Position numbers and translations under genes: made by a program. A stretch of DNA of 64,000 nt. Origin: Microvirga sp. VF16 (lineage in GTDB: Bacteria > Pseudomonadota > Alphaproteobacteria > Rhizobiales > Beijerinckiaceae). Each line of letters opens with the position of its first letter. Positions within the stretch are counted from its first letter, which is position 1. Where the stretch lies: assembly GCF_016864375.1 (NCBI RefSeq), contig NZ_CP069358.1, forward strand, positions 372,001 through 436,000, in the 5' to 3' direction. This document shows positions 44,185-54,037 of the stretch, piece after piece. The notes below the pieces were generated by a model. The model had not been told where the DNA came from and did not search any database. It was given only the letters and a program-made list of their open reading frames with translations.

Positions 44185-45240
44185 TTAGGACTGGCTATAG
44201 ACCTGAGCCGTCGCTCTGAGGCGTTCGGCACACTCGTAGATTTCGTCTAACGTGTCGATCTTGACTCGCTCTTCCTTCTCTCCATCGAACAAGCCAATAT
44301 ACTTGACACTGCGATTAAAGTGCAGGCGGGCGAGCGGCCGTCTGTTGTTATCGTCGACCAAGATCCCGCAGTAGCTCTTTTGATCCCGCATCGCGACCCG
44401 AGCTGGCTTAAGGATATCGCGTACAATCGCACGCACGATCATAAAGCCTTCCCGCTCTTCCTCCGTCGTCGCGACGACTTCATCAGCCTCGACAGGTGGT
44501 GGCTCAGCAGCTACGTCGGCCGCTTCCGTATCCGCTAGGGCAGTTGAAAGCCGAGCCTGCACGGAGTCACGAATAATCTCTCTGAAAGCCGTTTTCACCA
44601 TTGGCGTGAACTGTTCGCGAATAGCAGCCGTGAAACGTCCAAGCTGCAAATTCGCCGTGACGAGACGAACGAAGTCTTCGGAAGGCGTTTCCATCTGCGC
44701 GACAATCTCTTTCTTGATTGCCGAAGTGTATTTCAGTTGGTGAGCGGTTTGCAGTATATTGTCGATGCTGAATTCGCTCTTAGCAAACTTTTTCAGCTCA
44801 TGGGTTAACTGCCCTTGCAGATCAGAGAGATCGAAAGTCAGGAACGGTCGTTCATCAAGTTTGTTTGGTGCCTCGAGGTCCGTGTGAAAATGGAAGGTGC
44901 GACCGTTCGTCAAGATCGCGAACCTAGCCTCCGTCACAGAAAAGTATCTGTAAAGCTGTGCTAGGTGGACCTTATCCAGATTCGTTGTGATCGGCTTACA
45001 CTCGATTAGTATACGGATGGCACCGTCGACCTTGATAGCATAATCGACCTTTTCACCTTTCTTCCCGACAGCGTCCGCTGTGTACTCAGGAACGACCTCA
45101 TGCGGATTGAAGACGTCGTAATCTAAGGCGGTCAAGAATGGCAGAATCACCGCCGTCTTAACAGCCTCCTCAGTGATCATCGCGCTTGAATGAGATTTAA
45201 CCCTTTCCGCAAGTATGCGGAGCTTTTCTTCAACGCTCAT
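44185..45240 (-). CDS. HsdR-N-like restriction nuclease domain protein
   Basis: ATG 45240 (MSVEEKLRILAERVKSHSSA) follows a G5 run. Residues about 20-170 match the type I restriction R-subunit N-terminal nuclease fold: AVILPFLTALDYDVFNPHEV, then a PD-(D/E)xK-like core KVDYAIKVDGAIRILIECKP and HLAQLYRYFSVTEARFAILT. The C-terminal half (200-351) is variable, with an acidic linker and VDDNNRRPLARLHFN. No helicase motor is attached. Such stand-alone proteins occur in defence islands. About 250 bp separate it from each minus-strand neighbour. Confidence 0.8.
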   Translation of the reverse strand: MSVEEKLRILAERVKSHSSAMITEEAVKTAVILPFLTALDYDVFNPHEVVPEYTADAVGKKGEKVDYAIKVDGAIRILIECKPITTNLDKVHLAQLYRYFSVTEARFAILTNGRTFHFHTDLEAPNKLDERPFLTFDLSDLQGQLTHELKKFAKSEFSIDNILQTAHQLKYTSAIKKEIVAQMETPSEDFVRLVTANLQLGRFTAAIREQFTPMVKTAFREIIRDSVQARLSTALADTEAADVAAEPPPVEADEVVATTEEEREGFMIVRAIVRDILKPARVAMRDQKSYCGILVDDNNRRPLARLHFNRSVKYIGLFDGEKEERVKIDTLDEIYECAERLRATAQVYSQS

Positions 45241-45483
45241 AGTGGCCCCCAGGCTTCGATCGAATAACACGATCATTTGCTGCGGAAATCGTCAAGCCAA
45301 GAGCGCCCTAAGTTAGGGAGACACCGGATCAGCCGAGATCGTACAGCATTCATCCGGATTTTTTGGCAGGCAGACCCCGGCGGAAGTATTCTTGCGACCA
45401 TGCCCAACCGAACCCTTCGTTGCAGTTCCGTGGGCTTCAATGACTAACAATAGGCCACCGCGCATCAGCTTTGTTACGACAAT

Positions 45484-46866
45484 TCACTCCTTACGGAGGG
45501 CTTTTGGCGTCACGGGACGCTGCACATCTTGCCGCTCCGTGGCCTTAGGTCGATCAAAATGAACGGCTTTCATAGCTTGTGCGCCGGCGTCGACCGCCCG
45601 CTCGACCACAGTCGTCGTGTCATTCCCAGCCAATACTGCCTTCAGCCATTCGAAGTCGGAGCACCAGATCGTTTCCTGATCACGATCGCGGCTCGCATCC
45701 CGCGGGGTTACTGGATTGGCAGCTCCCACAAGCCGGACCTGCAGGCGGGCGACGTCGGCCGGGCTCCCGAGTTCCACTCCATAGTCCTCCAAGCCAGGCT
45801 TGTGGACAACAATGCGCCCGTCGCGGGCCCAAGCCGTCGCCATTGTCTCACCGACCTCATAGCCTAAGGCCGCAAGCCCCTTCAGAACGGCCTGACGGCG
45901 CTTGGTAGCGGCCAGGGCGCGGGTCTCCGTCTCAATCAACTCGTTCGACTGCCACAGAAGCTCTTCCCACCCTGATGCAGCCTTGGTCTCTAAGGCGGCT
46001 GTCACCTTTGCCGCCAGTTCGCGGGCGCGAGGAGATTCTAGGGCTACAAGGGCCGCACGTGCCTCACGCAGGCTCGCCTCGGCCCTCTCCCGTTCACGCC
46101 TGAGGCGGATGTGCTCGGAAGCATCGAGCACAAGGGAATCCGTGAGAAGAGCCCGCCGATCTGGGGATTCTTCTGCGGCGATGTGCCGGGCTCTCTCTGC
46201 GAAGGCATTCACCTCCACGGTGTCGACTAACACCTCAAGTTCCGCCAGCACCTGGTCAAGGCGACCGTCCTTTGGGTTCGCCGGCGCGGCGCTGGCGACA
46301 AGCCACTCCCCGAAGCTCAATCCCGAAATCCCCGCAGCCAGACGCTGTGCCAAATCCTGCTGTGCCACCGTCGGCCCGGACGGCGCCGGTCGGGCCAATC
46401 GGCCAAACGCCTCGTTCAGCACGCCTTGGGCATGCTGCAGGTCGGCTCCGGCGGTGAGCGTGCTGCCTGAGGCAATGTCCCTGGCGCCTGCTGGCACTTC
46501 CTGCCCCGCGGCCTCCAAGGCGGCGGCGAGGCTTCGGGCTCCGTCCACCAGGCGCCGGCCCTTGGTGCGGGCAGCCTCTCTGGCTGCGATGGCCTCAGCC
46601 TGCACACGACCCCGTTCGGCCTGGACGAACGCCGTCTCTTGCGGCGCTTGACGCTGCAGGGTCTCAAGACGGCCCTGCAACAGCAGCTGTTGCAGGTCTG
46701 CACGTCGCCGCTGCAGATCCGCCTCGAACGCCTCGTTGTAGACCTCGTGGCGTTTGGCGACCCGTCGAAGCTCCTCCGCGGCCTCCTCGAACAAATGGAT
46801 CTGCCGACGGCAGATCGCCTCGATCTCCTCCCGGGTGACGACCCGGACAACCTTCGGTCCGCTCAT
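45484..46866 (-). CDS. Coiled-coil protein coupled to the helicase
   Basis: ATG 46866 overlaps the helicase stop (ATGA), so translation is coupled. The 460-residue product starts MSGPKVVRVVTREEIEAICR and is dominated by Ala/Arg/Glu-rich helices (residues 15-130 and 240-330). A short globular C-terminal part includes YEVGETMATAWARDGRIVVH and ETIWCSDFEWLKAVLAG. No enzyme motif. It is probably a structural or adaptor partner of the helicase-nuclease in a defence-like operon. Family not recognised. Confidence 0.7.
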   Translation of the reverse strand: MSGPKVVRVVTREEIEAICRRQIHLFEEAAEELRRVAKRHEVYNEAFEADLQRRRADLQQLLLQGRLETLQRQAPQETAFVQAERGRVQAEAIAAREAARTKGRRLVDGARSLAAALEAAGQEVPAGARDIASGSTLTAGADLQHAQGVLNEAFGRLARPAPSGPTVAQQDLAQRLAAGISGLSFGEWLVASAAPANPKDGRLDQVLAELEVLVDTVEVNAFAERARHIAAEESPDRRALLTDSLVLDASEHIRLRRERERAEASLREARAALVALESPRARELAAKVTAALETKAASGWEELLWQSNELIETETRALAATKRRQAVLKGLAALGYEVGETMATAWARDGRIVVHKPGLEDYGVELGSPADVARLQVRLVGAANPVTPRDASRDRDQETIWCSDFEWLKAVLAGNDTTTVVERAVDAGAQAMKAVHFDRPKATERQDVQRPVTPKALRKE

Positions 46867-48757
46867 TTCCGCTCCTTGCCCAATGCCGCCTGGACGGCCG
46901 CATGCAACCGCCTCCGTTCGTCCTGCGGGCGGTGATACCAAGCGTGGGAGGATACCCGGTGAACCGCGGGGACAGCGCGGGACATCACGGCCGGTCGCCA
47001 GATCTCGCGAGCGCGGGCGCGGTCGAGAAACAGATGCCGGGGGGCGTCACATTCGATCCCAATCCCGAAGAGCCCTGTGGTCGGATCCTCGATGGCGAAG
47101 TCAAGGCTGAAGGCGTCGCCCGCGAGCGAAGCCGCCGGACGGTAGCCGTGGTCCTTGAGGAACCGCTCCACCGATGCGGCAAATCCATCGGTCTCATGGC
47201 GCACCTCGCGGGATGCCGACTGGGTACCCAAACGCACCGCTGTGCCTCGGGCCACGCCGAGTTCTCCGATGCTCATCTTCGAAGCGTAGTCAAGATACGC
47301 TTGGAGGTAATCACGCGGCTTGTTGGGCCCGCGTCCACTCGCCAGCCAGTCAGACACGTCGTTGATCGGCATAGAAGTGACGAGAATGACCTTCTCTCTG
47401 GCTCGCGTCACCGCAACATTCAGCCGGCGTTCGCCACCCGTCTGCCCGAGAACACCAAAGTTGCGCCGGAATCCACCGTGCTTGTCCCGTCCAAACGTTG
47501 TTGAGAAGACGATCACGTCCCGCTCGTCGCCTTGGACGTTCTCGACGTTCTTCACGAAGAATCCCATATCCTCGCCGCCCTGCGTCCGATCACGCTCCTG
47601 CTGGTAGGCCCGCATGAAGGCAGGATCTTCGAGGGCGCGTCTCTGGATCGCATCCTCCACGAGATCGGCCTGCTTCCGGTTGAACGTGACGACGCCGATG
47701 CTTGGGCGGGCCTCTGGCGCGGCGCTCCAGATCTTGGCGAGGACGTCGACCACGCATTGCGCCTCGGTGGCGTTTGTCTGGCCCTCATAGATGCCGTCGG
47801 CCCGGATGACCTCGATGGGGCACACGCGCCTGATTTCGACCTCCGGGTGTTGGGCTGGAACGCTCAGGGCGCCGGAATAGAAGGCGGCGTTCGAGTAACC
47901 GATCAGTTCGCGGTACTTCGACCTGTAATGGATCTCCAGTGTCGTGGCAGGCAGCGTGCCTCGGCCAAGCTGCAGCAGATCCGGGCAGTCCTTCACCTCG
48001 CGGCGGTTCCATGTTTCCTCGTGCGCCGTGCGCTCAGCCTCCGTTGCGGCATCATCGAGCATGTCGCCGTCCAACTCGTCGTCCTCGTCGCCGTCGATGC
48101 GGCTCGCGAAGAACGAAGTGGGCGGCATTTGTTTTTCGTCCCCTGAAATCACGACGCGCTGAGCGCGGAACAGGGTCGGAACGGCATGCTCGACCGGCAT
48201 CTGTGATGCCTCGTCGTAAATCACGAGGTTGAAAAGACCGGCCTTGAGAGGGAGGACGCGGCTCGCCACGTCAGGGTTCATGAGCCATACCGGACGCATG
48301 CGCATCAGGCCGAGATCCGCACCCTGATCAAGGATCTCGCGCAGGCGCTTCATGCGTGGGCCACGCAGGCGTGTGATCTCTTCCCAGGCGGCCTGTGTGC
48401 CCAGTTGATCCCGATCTATGTCCCCGGCCAGCAGCCGCTTGTTGAGAGCACGCATCTCGCGGTCGAGTTCGGCCAAGCTCTTGACCTTCCGCTCGATCTC
48501 CTCCCGTTCGAGCAGCAGTTCGGGGCGGGCGGCCTCAACCCGCCCCTTCCACGCGAGAAGCGCCTCGCGGCGCAGTGTCCGGCGCACGAGATCTTCGAGC
48601 GCCTCCGCGGGAACTGCCCGAAGTGCCGCCTCCCGAGCGCGCAGGGCGGCGAAAACCCTCATGGCTTCAGGGCTGATCGTCGCCGCGCGAATGCGAAAGC
48701 GCTGATACGGAGCCAAAGTCCGGATCGCGCCGATGACGCCCTGCAGCATCTCAACAG
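46863..48757 (-). pseudogene. SF1 helicase with C-terminal Vsr/MTES_1575-like nuclease, 5' truncated
   Basis: The surviving part begins MLQGVIGAIRTLAP and has SF1 motifs II-VI: NLVIYDEASQMP (Walker B), RVVISGDEKQMPPTSFF, LEIHYRSKYRELIGYSNAAF, ENVQGDERDVIVFSTTFG and RLNVAVTRAREKVILV. A Vsr-like REase domain follows (FAASVERFLKDHGYRPAASL, GIGIECDAPRHLFLDRARAR). Walker A and everything upstream are missing: the ISKra4 end lies at 48758. An ATG inside the IS end (48782) could still start a truncated protein. Without motif I the helicase cannot hydrolyse ATP normally. Confidence 0.85.
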
Positions 48758-48782
48758 GAGAGCATGAGGAAGTGTGGGGCAT

Positions 48783-50186
48783 TTAGGCAGCTTCCCTCCT
48801 GTGGCCGCTGCTATTGTCGTTCATCATGCCGGGATACCAATGCTCGAACGCGGCACGCAGCGAGCCGTCCAAGGTTCTGGTCCGCGTCTGCAAGAGCAGA
48901 TGAGCCCCGCGTCGGCTCCACTGCATCTGCTGCTTCTTGGCAAAGCGCTTGCTGATCACGGCATTGACCGTCGCCTCAACAAAAGCCGAGGAGATTCGCT
49001 CACCGGACCGGTAGCGCTCACCATAGTTGATCAAGCTGGCCTCGTTGCTGGCGATGTAGACCTGGAACTCTCGCATGGCTGTCTTGAACTTGCGTAGGTT
49101 GGGGTAGCGACTGTCGAGCCTTTCGAGGTCGAGCAGCAGATCATCGATGGTCTCGCGAGCCTGATAGGTGTTGCCGTGCCACAGAAACCACTTGATCCGG
49201 CGCAGCTCATCCAGAGCCGCCATCCCGGCGTCCTTGTCGTGGTGCACCAGTCCCTGAGCAAACTGGCGCAGGACCGTAATCCGCATCGTGATGTGGAACC
49301 AGTCGAGCACATGCTCGCTGCACGGGCTGATCCGTTCAGCGAGGGCGCGGACCTCGTCCCCACCATCCGTGATAAAGGTCAGATCCTGATCGACCTGGAA
49401 GCCCTGTCGGCGCAGGTGATCAATAACGCGGCGCTGCGGCTTGCGATCATAGCCATGAACGAAGCCGATATACCGGGCCTCGCCCTCTTCAGGCATGGAT
49501 CGGCCGACGATTAGCTCGAAGTTCTTCTTTCTGTCGCGCCAGTCGCGGATGTAGCCGCCGTCCAGGCCGACGACCATCCGTCCATCGGGAATCGGCAGAT
49601 CCTCCCAATCGCGAGGGTCTGTGCCCTCCGAAAACGAGGTCCGCTGCTCAGCGAGATCGCTCTCCATCCGCTCAGCGGCTCGCAGGACATGTTGACGTAC
49701 CGTCGTTGCGTTGACGCCGCTCCCGACAGGAAGCACGTCGGCCAGGGGATCGGCGGCTGCCGCATAGGGCACAAGCGAGGCCCAGCGGGTCTCAAGGTAT
49801 AGACGCTCCGGCGCAATATGGTCGGGGAGCAACTGCATCAGTGGCGAGATGGTCGCCGGTCCATTGGTATGCTGCTCCTTGGGAAGGTAGTAGCGCGGGC
49901 TCTTGAGCTGAACATCGCCGAATAGGGTCCGGAAGGTGATCGGATAGCTGCCCTTGCACCGGAGCTTGCGACCGCTGACCTCGCAGTGCCGGTGGTTCTC
50001 GAGCCAGCCATTGACCTGCGCCTCGACGATCCGCTGCTGAGCGGCGGCCAGCAGGCCTTTGCTCTCGACCAACGACAGGCCCAGATCCTCGGCTCGTTCG
50101 GTGATCTTGGTCAGGGATGCGACCTCCTCCGCGTCGCCAACGGTACCGTCGTCTCCGACGATCTGAAGCATGATCCTGACCTGCAT
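48783..50186 (-). CDS. ISKra4-family transposase
   Basis: The 467-residue product (MQVRIMLQIVGDDGTVGDAE) has the ISKra4 blocks RYYLPKEQHTNGPATISPLM, a catalytic GRMVVGLDGGYIRDW (Asp), FITDGGDEVRALAERI and HVLDWFHITMRI, and ends with GERISSAFVEATVNAVISKR. The length and motifs are complete. It reads away from the passenger gene, with a 63-bp gap. Confidence 0.9.
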   Translation of the reverse strand: MQVRIMLQIVGDDGTVGDAEEVASLTKITERAEDLGLSLVESKGLLAAAQQRIVEAQVNGWLENHRHCEVSGRKLRCKGSYPITFRTLFGDVQLKSPRYYLPKEQHTNGPATISPLMQLLPDHIAPERLYLETRWASLVPYAAAADPLADVLPVGSGVNATTVRQHVLRAAERMESDLAEQRTSFSEGTDPRDWEDLPIPDGRMVVGLDGGYIRDWRDRKKNFELIVGRSMPEEGEARYIGFVHGYDRKPQRRVIDHLRRQGFQVDQDLTFITDGGDEVRALAERISPCSEHVLDWFHITMRITVLRQFAQGLVHHDKDAGMAALDELRRIKWFLWHGNTYQARETIDDLLLDLERLDSRYPNLRKFKTAMREFQVYIASNEASLINYGERYRSGERISSAFVEATVNAVISKRFAKKQQMQWSRRGAHLLLQTRTRTLDGSLRAAFEHWYPGMMNDNSSGHRREAA

Positions 50187-50249
50187 GGGACCTTCTGTGC
50201 GCTTTCCGGAGAGCCGCCACGCCGTTATCAGTTCACCGGGGCCACGGTC

Positions 50250-50948
50250 TCACCACTGTTGATGTATGAGGTCGAGATACTCGGACTTGCTTAGCCGCTC
50301 GTTGACGGCCTTGCGGGAGAACGGCTTGCCCTGCCGCCTTTGGCGCACCTCGAGGCGCTCCAGAGCCTCCCGTACGTCATGGATCTCCTCAGTGTTGATG
50401 GAGACGCCTGTGCTTCGCTTCAGAGCGAGTTGATCCACGAAATCGGCCAGGACGGCGAAGTCATGACCGGCCTCCGGAACGGTCCAGGCCTCACGCCGGG
50501 CCAGAAAGCCGCGCACCCCGCCGCAGTCCTCCGGCGGACAGGATCCATCTCCGTCCAGGCAAATGGGATAGCTTCTCCCAGGCCCAGCCTCATGCCGGCT
50601 CTCGAGGCGTACCTCGTGCTCCCAGGGAGCATTGAGGTCATACTCGTAGTGGAAACGGGTTCGTCGGCGGAGGCGAAGCTCGGAGAGCAGGACATCCGGA
50701 GACCGGGCCACCAGTTCCAGGGAGCCGAGCCGTCTGGCCCTGAGCATGAACTGGAACAGGTGAATGCCCTCCCAGCCCATCACCACCTGAAAGACACCGT
50801 GCAGTTCGCGCAGGGTCATAGTGGCTGGGACCTGAACCCGGCGCCAGACCATGGGACTGATCCCGAGCAGCCAGACCTTAAACTGCATGATCTCCGGCGC
50901 CCTGGAAGTGTCGGGTGCATCGGGTTCGGATGGCGTGCGCCTTGGCAA
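50250..50948 (-). CDS. Plasmid pRiA4b ORF-3-like passenger protein
   Basis: The product has the PRiA4_ORF3 domain: QFKVWLLGISPMVWRRVQVP, TMTLRELHGVFQVVMGWEGI, and the metal-type cluster CPPEDCGGVRGF. TTG 50948 gives 232 residues; ATG 50888 with GGAG is an alternative start. This family often rides in IS elements and plasmids of alphaproteobacteria; its function is unknown. It is on the same strand as the transposase. Confidence 0.85.
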   Translation of the reverse strand: MPRRTPSEPDAPDTSRAPEIMQFKVWLLGISPMVWRRVQVPATMTLRELHGVFQVVMGWEGIHLFQFMLRARRLGSLELVARSPDVLLSELRLRRRTRFHYEYDLNAPWEHEVRLESRHEAGPGRSYPICLDGDGSCPPEDCGGVRGFLARREAWTVPEAGHDFAVLADFVDQLALKRSTGVSINTEEIHDVREALERLEVRQRRQGKPFSRKAVNERLSKSEYLDLIHQQW

Positions 50949-51223
50949 AAAGAGGTATCCAGCAGCTTTGGTTCGTCTGACTGGAGACTTTGTGCAGCTA
51001 ATCCGTTACCGAACTGCCCCACACTTCCTCATGCTCTCGAAGGGAAGCGCCTCTGCCAGGCACGGGCGCTTCTCTTGGCCAGGACAGGCGAGAGATCATA
51101 TATCCCCGGATATGGTCGGAGGTGGGGGGGAGGGCAGATCGACCCCACGAGGCGAGGCTTTCCTGCCATTCACCAACCCGGCACCCAGATCAAAATCATA
51201 TCCAGTCCAAAGCCATTGATCAA

Positions 51224-51874
51224 ATGAAGCGTCCCCAGCAATCCTTTTCCGTCGAAATCAAGAAGTCCCGCACTCAAGGCCAGCGTCCCCACCTTCCGCC
51301 ACGGCGCCTGTTCGCAGTGCCGCTGGACGAGACCTCCGCCGTGATCCAGACCGCGGAACCTCAAACAGCTACCGAACCAGTGACAGCCCCGCGCATTCTG
51401 CCGAGTATTGTCGAACCCACGTGGAGTCGATCGGTTTCTGCTGAGCCTGCCCGCCGCAAGGGCTCATCAGGAGAGACGGCGCGCGAACAGATGAAGTTCG
51501 ATTTGAGCGCTGCATCTGAAGACGTGAATGATGAACCTGCGGAACCGCCAGTGCGTGCTGAAGCCGACTTGCTATCGGCCACCGCTGTTGAAAAGGTCCC
51601 AACGTTGACGCATGACACCCAGCCTGCTTCGGAAAAGAGTGCGACGTCTCAGCCCCGGAAAGTCAGGAAAAAGACCTCTGCAGTTGTCGAACCGGCACAA
51701 GCGCCCGAACCAGCGCCAGACGTGGAGCCTGCACCCTATGCAGAGATGATTGAACCGTCGATGGAAGTCCCGTCGAGGTCAAGCGAGCGTAGGCTGACCA
51801 AGCGTCTGGCCGCCGCTGGTCAACTCCCGCGATCCGAACGCTGGAAGCGGCGCCTGCATCCGGCGACTTGGTGA
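51224..51874 (+). CDS. Hypothetical proline/glutamate-rich protein, 216 aa
   Basis: ATG 51224 opens MKRPQQSFSVEIKKSRTQGQ, a basic conserved-looking start, followed by a long low-complexity acidic region rich in Pro, Ala, Glu and Ser (residues 50-185). A basic end follows (RRLTKRLAAAGQLPRSERWK). Similar small proteins with FSVEIKKSR-type starts occur in Methylobacteriaceae and Rhizobium as conserved hypotheticals. Probably largely disordered and nucleic-acid associated; inference. Confidence 0.55.
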   Translation: MKRPQQSFSVEIKKSRTQGQRPHLPPRRLFAVPLDETSAVIQTAEPQTATEPVTAPRILPSIVEPTWSRSVSAEPARRKGSSGETAREQMKFDLSAASEDVNDEPAEPPVRAEADLLSATAVEKVPTLTHDTQPASEKSATSQPRKVRKKTSAVVEPAQAPEPAPDVEPAPYAEMIEPSMEVPSRSSERRLTKRLAAAGQLPRSERWKRRLHPATW

Positions 51875-51942
51875 GCCAACCGCACCCAAGGCACCACTGA
51901 TGAAGCTGCCATTTCAACAGCATGGCGACTGCTTTGTTCAGT

Positions 51943-52863
51943 CTACCTGACTCTGGTGCAGTTCCGGCCCTCTGCCTTGGCGGCATACAAGGCCCGATCG
52001 GCGCGCTGCAGCAGGGAGGTTCTGGTATCCTGGAGCAGGACCTCCGTGAGCCCGGCGCTGAACGTGTAGGCGAGTTCAGCGGCACACTCGCCGATGACTG
52101 CGGCAGGAAAGTCTGCCCTGAGCTCGCCGATGGTTTGAACAGCCGTCTCAAGACTGACGGATGGCAGCAGGATGAGAAACTCCTCGCCTCCGGTTCTGCC
52201 GACGACGACGTCGGGGCTCAGCCTCTCGCGGCAGACCGATGCAAAATGCTGCAGCACCGCATCGCCGACCTCGTGGCCATAGCGGTCATTGATGGCTTTG
52301 AACCAGTCGATGTCGATCAGCGCGATACACAGGCTGGCGCCTTCGGGCTTGTACCGTCTGAGACGCTCGTCGAGGATCTCGAGGATATAGCGCCGGTTCG
52401 GCAGACCGGTGAGCACGTCGGTCCGGGAGGCCAGGAGCGCCGCGTCATGCGCTTGTCGCAGGGAGCGCTCGTCGTGCTTCAGCGCCGTAATATCGGCGCC
52501 GACCGTCAGAACCCACCCGTTCGGGAGGATAGTGTGGTCCATCCAGAACCAGCGGCCATCAACAAAATCGGTGACAAACGACTTGCGCGGGATACTCCGG
52601 CGGCGAGGGAGGGTTCTGGCGATGAGAGCCTCGACGTTGTCATCGATCCTCACGCCCATCCCATTTCTGGCTCCGTATCGCAGAATCTCCGTAAAGGTGA
52701 AGGGACCCTCAAAGTCACCTAAGAACAGATTCTGGTAAGTCTTATTGGCAAAGCGGAGCCGATCATCGGCATCATAGATCGAAATGGCTTGCCCGCTTTC
52801 CGAAAGCGCTTTTACGAGGCAGAGAAGCGTCTCATCATTGAGATCAGCAACAAACCCAGGCAT
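51943..52863 (-). CDS. PAS-GGDEF diguanylate cyclase
   Basis: The 306-residue product has an N-terminal PAS domain with PAS-type core (GQAISIYDADDRLRFANKTY, WFWMDHTILPNGWVLTVGAD), a short linker helix, and a GGDEF domain from about residue 150 (RTDVLTGLPNRRYILEILDE, CIALIDIDWFKAINDRYGHE). The signature is GRTGGEEFLILLP, an active-type variant. There is no TM segment, so it is a cytoplasmic sensor cyclase making c-di-GMP. No Arg-x-x-Asp inhibitory site is obvious. It is monocistronic. Confidence 0.9.
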   Translation of the reverse strand: MPGFVADLNDETLLCLVKALSESGQAISIYDADDRLRFANKTYQNLFLGDFEGPFTFTEILRYGARNGMGVRIDDNVEALIARTLPRRRSIPRKSFVTDFVDGRWFWMDHTILPNGWVLTVGADITALKHDERSLRQAHDAALLASRTDVLTGLPNRRYILEILDERLRRYKPEGASLCIALIDIDWFKAINDRYGHEVGDAVLQHFASVCRERLSPDVVVGRTGGEEFLILLPSVSLETAVQTIGELRADFPAAVIGECAAELAYTFSAGLTEVLLQDTRTSLLQRADRALYAAKAEGRNCTRVR

Positions 52864-53324
52864 TCAAGCAACCGTCACAGACATCGTGTCAGATCAATAG
52901 CAAATCCTACGCGCTGGTCCATCCGCAGAAGTCCGTATTTCAGCCGCTCCGAGAGCTGTACCTCCGGTTTTATTCAATGTGAAAGGCCGCGTCTTGGTTC
53001 TAATGATGAACCAAGACGTGGTCCACCGGCCCGCAGTCGCCCCTACGGGAAGCTGTTAATCTAAAGTTAACCTTGGCGGGAATGCGGCTCGGCTTCGAAG
53101 ATCATGAGGCTATTCTGTGGGCACGCGACGCAACAGGCGCGTCAGAATCCGACAGGTTGTCGGCTGTTACCCCGCCGATCAGGCCCGCCATGTGGCGCTT
53201 TTTCTTCGCCGGCCATGCGGCGAGCGCGGTGGCTCGCACAATTAAGGATGTTGATAGAATCCGATACCGCTCTGCCGATGCTGCTGCCTACACTCACCTG
53301 AGCCTTCTAAAATGGGGTTTGGGC

Positions 53325-53693
53325 ATGAAGAGGTTGGTCACAGTCACGGGTCCTGTCACAGCCGCCCAGATGGATGGGTACCTCATCGAGGAACGGCTTC
53401 TTGATCACATCATGATCCAGGTCACCGACAAGGGCGGCGGGAACCTGGAGATCGCGTTTGACGAGAAAGACCGACGCTACCTCTCACAGTTCTCTGCCGA
53501 GCAACTGGCCGAATGGCTGCAGGAAGCGATGCTCCACGTCGAAGCGGCATGTCCGCTCGAGACACGCGATGGGAAAGCCGTCTGGATCGCTGACGCCGCG
53601 CCACCGAGAGCCAGATCGTCCATCAAGGCCATGCGACCGGCACGGCAGGAGCATGACCTTCCACCCGAACTGGAGTTCTTGAGACGCGAGTAA
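53325..53693 (+). CDS. Hypothetical protein, 122 aa
   Basis: ATG 53325 (MKRLVTVTGPVTAAQMDGYL) is preferred; the frame extends upstream to 53073 but with IS-like scar composition. The protein is mixed alpha/beta: HIMIQVTDKGGGNLEIAFDE, SQFSAEQLAEWLQEAMLHVE, with a basic end. No recognised family. It lies between the PAS-GGDEF gene and the Tn554-type transposon. Confidence 0.55.
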   Translation: MKRLVTVTGPVTAAQMDGYLIEERLLDHIMIQVTDKGGGNLEIAFDEKDRRYLSQFSAEQLAEWLQEAMLHVEAACPLETRDGKAVWIADAAPPRARSSIKAMRPARQEHDLPPELEFLRRE

Positions 53694-54037
53694 CCGCGAG
53701 CAGAAGATCTCTGCCGAGAAATCGTGTTCAAGCAGCATCTGTTCGATGCGATTGTTCTCAGACCCGACGTAACCGCAGATTTCGACGCCGGTTTAGGTTC
53801 CATTTAGCTTTAGGCCCAGCCTGATACAGCTTTGGATTCAGGAGCTTAGACGTCGTGGACATGTCCAGAGTGAGGGCAGGGTGGAAGTGCCTTCGGCATG
53901 CTCGCCGTCAAGAACGGGCCTTCGGCCCGCCGCCTCTGGCGGTGCTGCGCATTCTTGACCGCTGCGCGTGCCTCCGGCCTTGAGTCTCGCATAGCCGATG
54001 ACGGGTCTCTCCGTCATCGGCTATGACGATCTCACAC
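53694..54037. other. Hairpin-rich end region of the Tn554-type element
   Basis: No gene in 340 bp. Nested dyads are present: GTCAAGAA (53907-53914) with TTCTTGAC (53952-53959), enclosing CGGGCCTTCGGCCCG and CCGCC-TCT-GGCGG, and a 15-bp perfect hairpin at 53990-54025. It may include the right end of the transposon. Confidence 0.5.
53990..54025 (-). terminator. Strong hairpin after tnpC, possible terminator
   Basis: CATAGCCGATGACGG (53990-54004) and its perfect complement (54011-54025) with a 6-nt loop lie 12 bp beyond the tnpC stop. There is no T-run on either side, so it may be a transposon-end structure rather than a classical terminator. Confidence 0.5.

Larger units (their letters stand above)
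48758..51038. mobile_element. ISKra4-family insertion sequence with passenger gene, 2.28 kb
   Basis: Inverted ends GAGAGCATGAGGAAGTGTGG continue GGCA and match perfectly (48758 rightward, 51038 leftward). It carries the transposase and a pRiA4b ORF-3-like gene. It truncated the helicase gene. No clear target duplication was seen. Confidence 0.88.
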
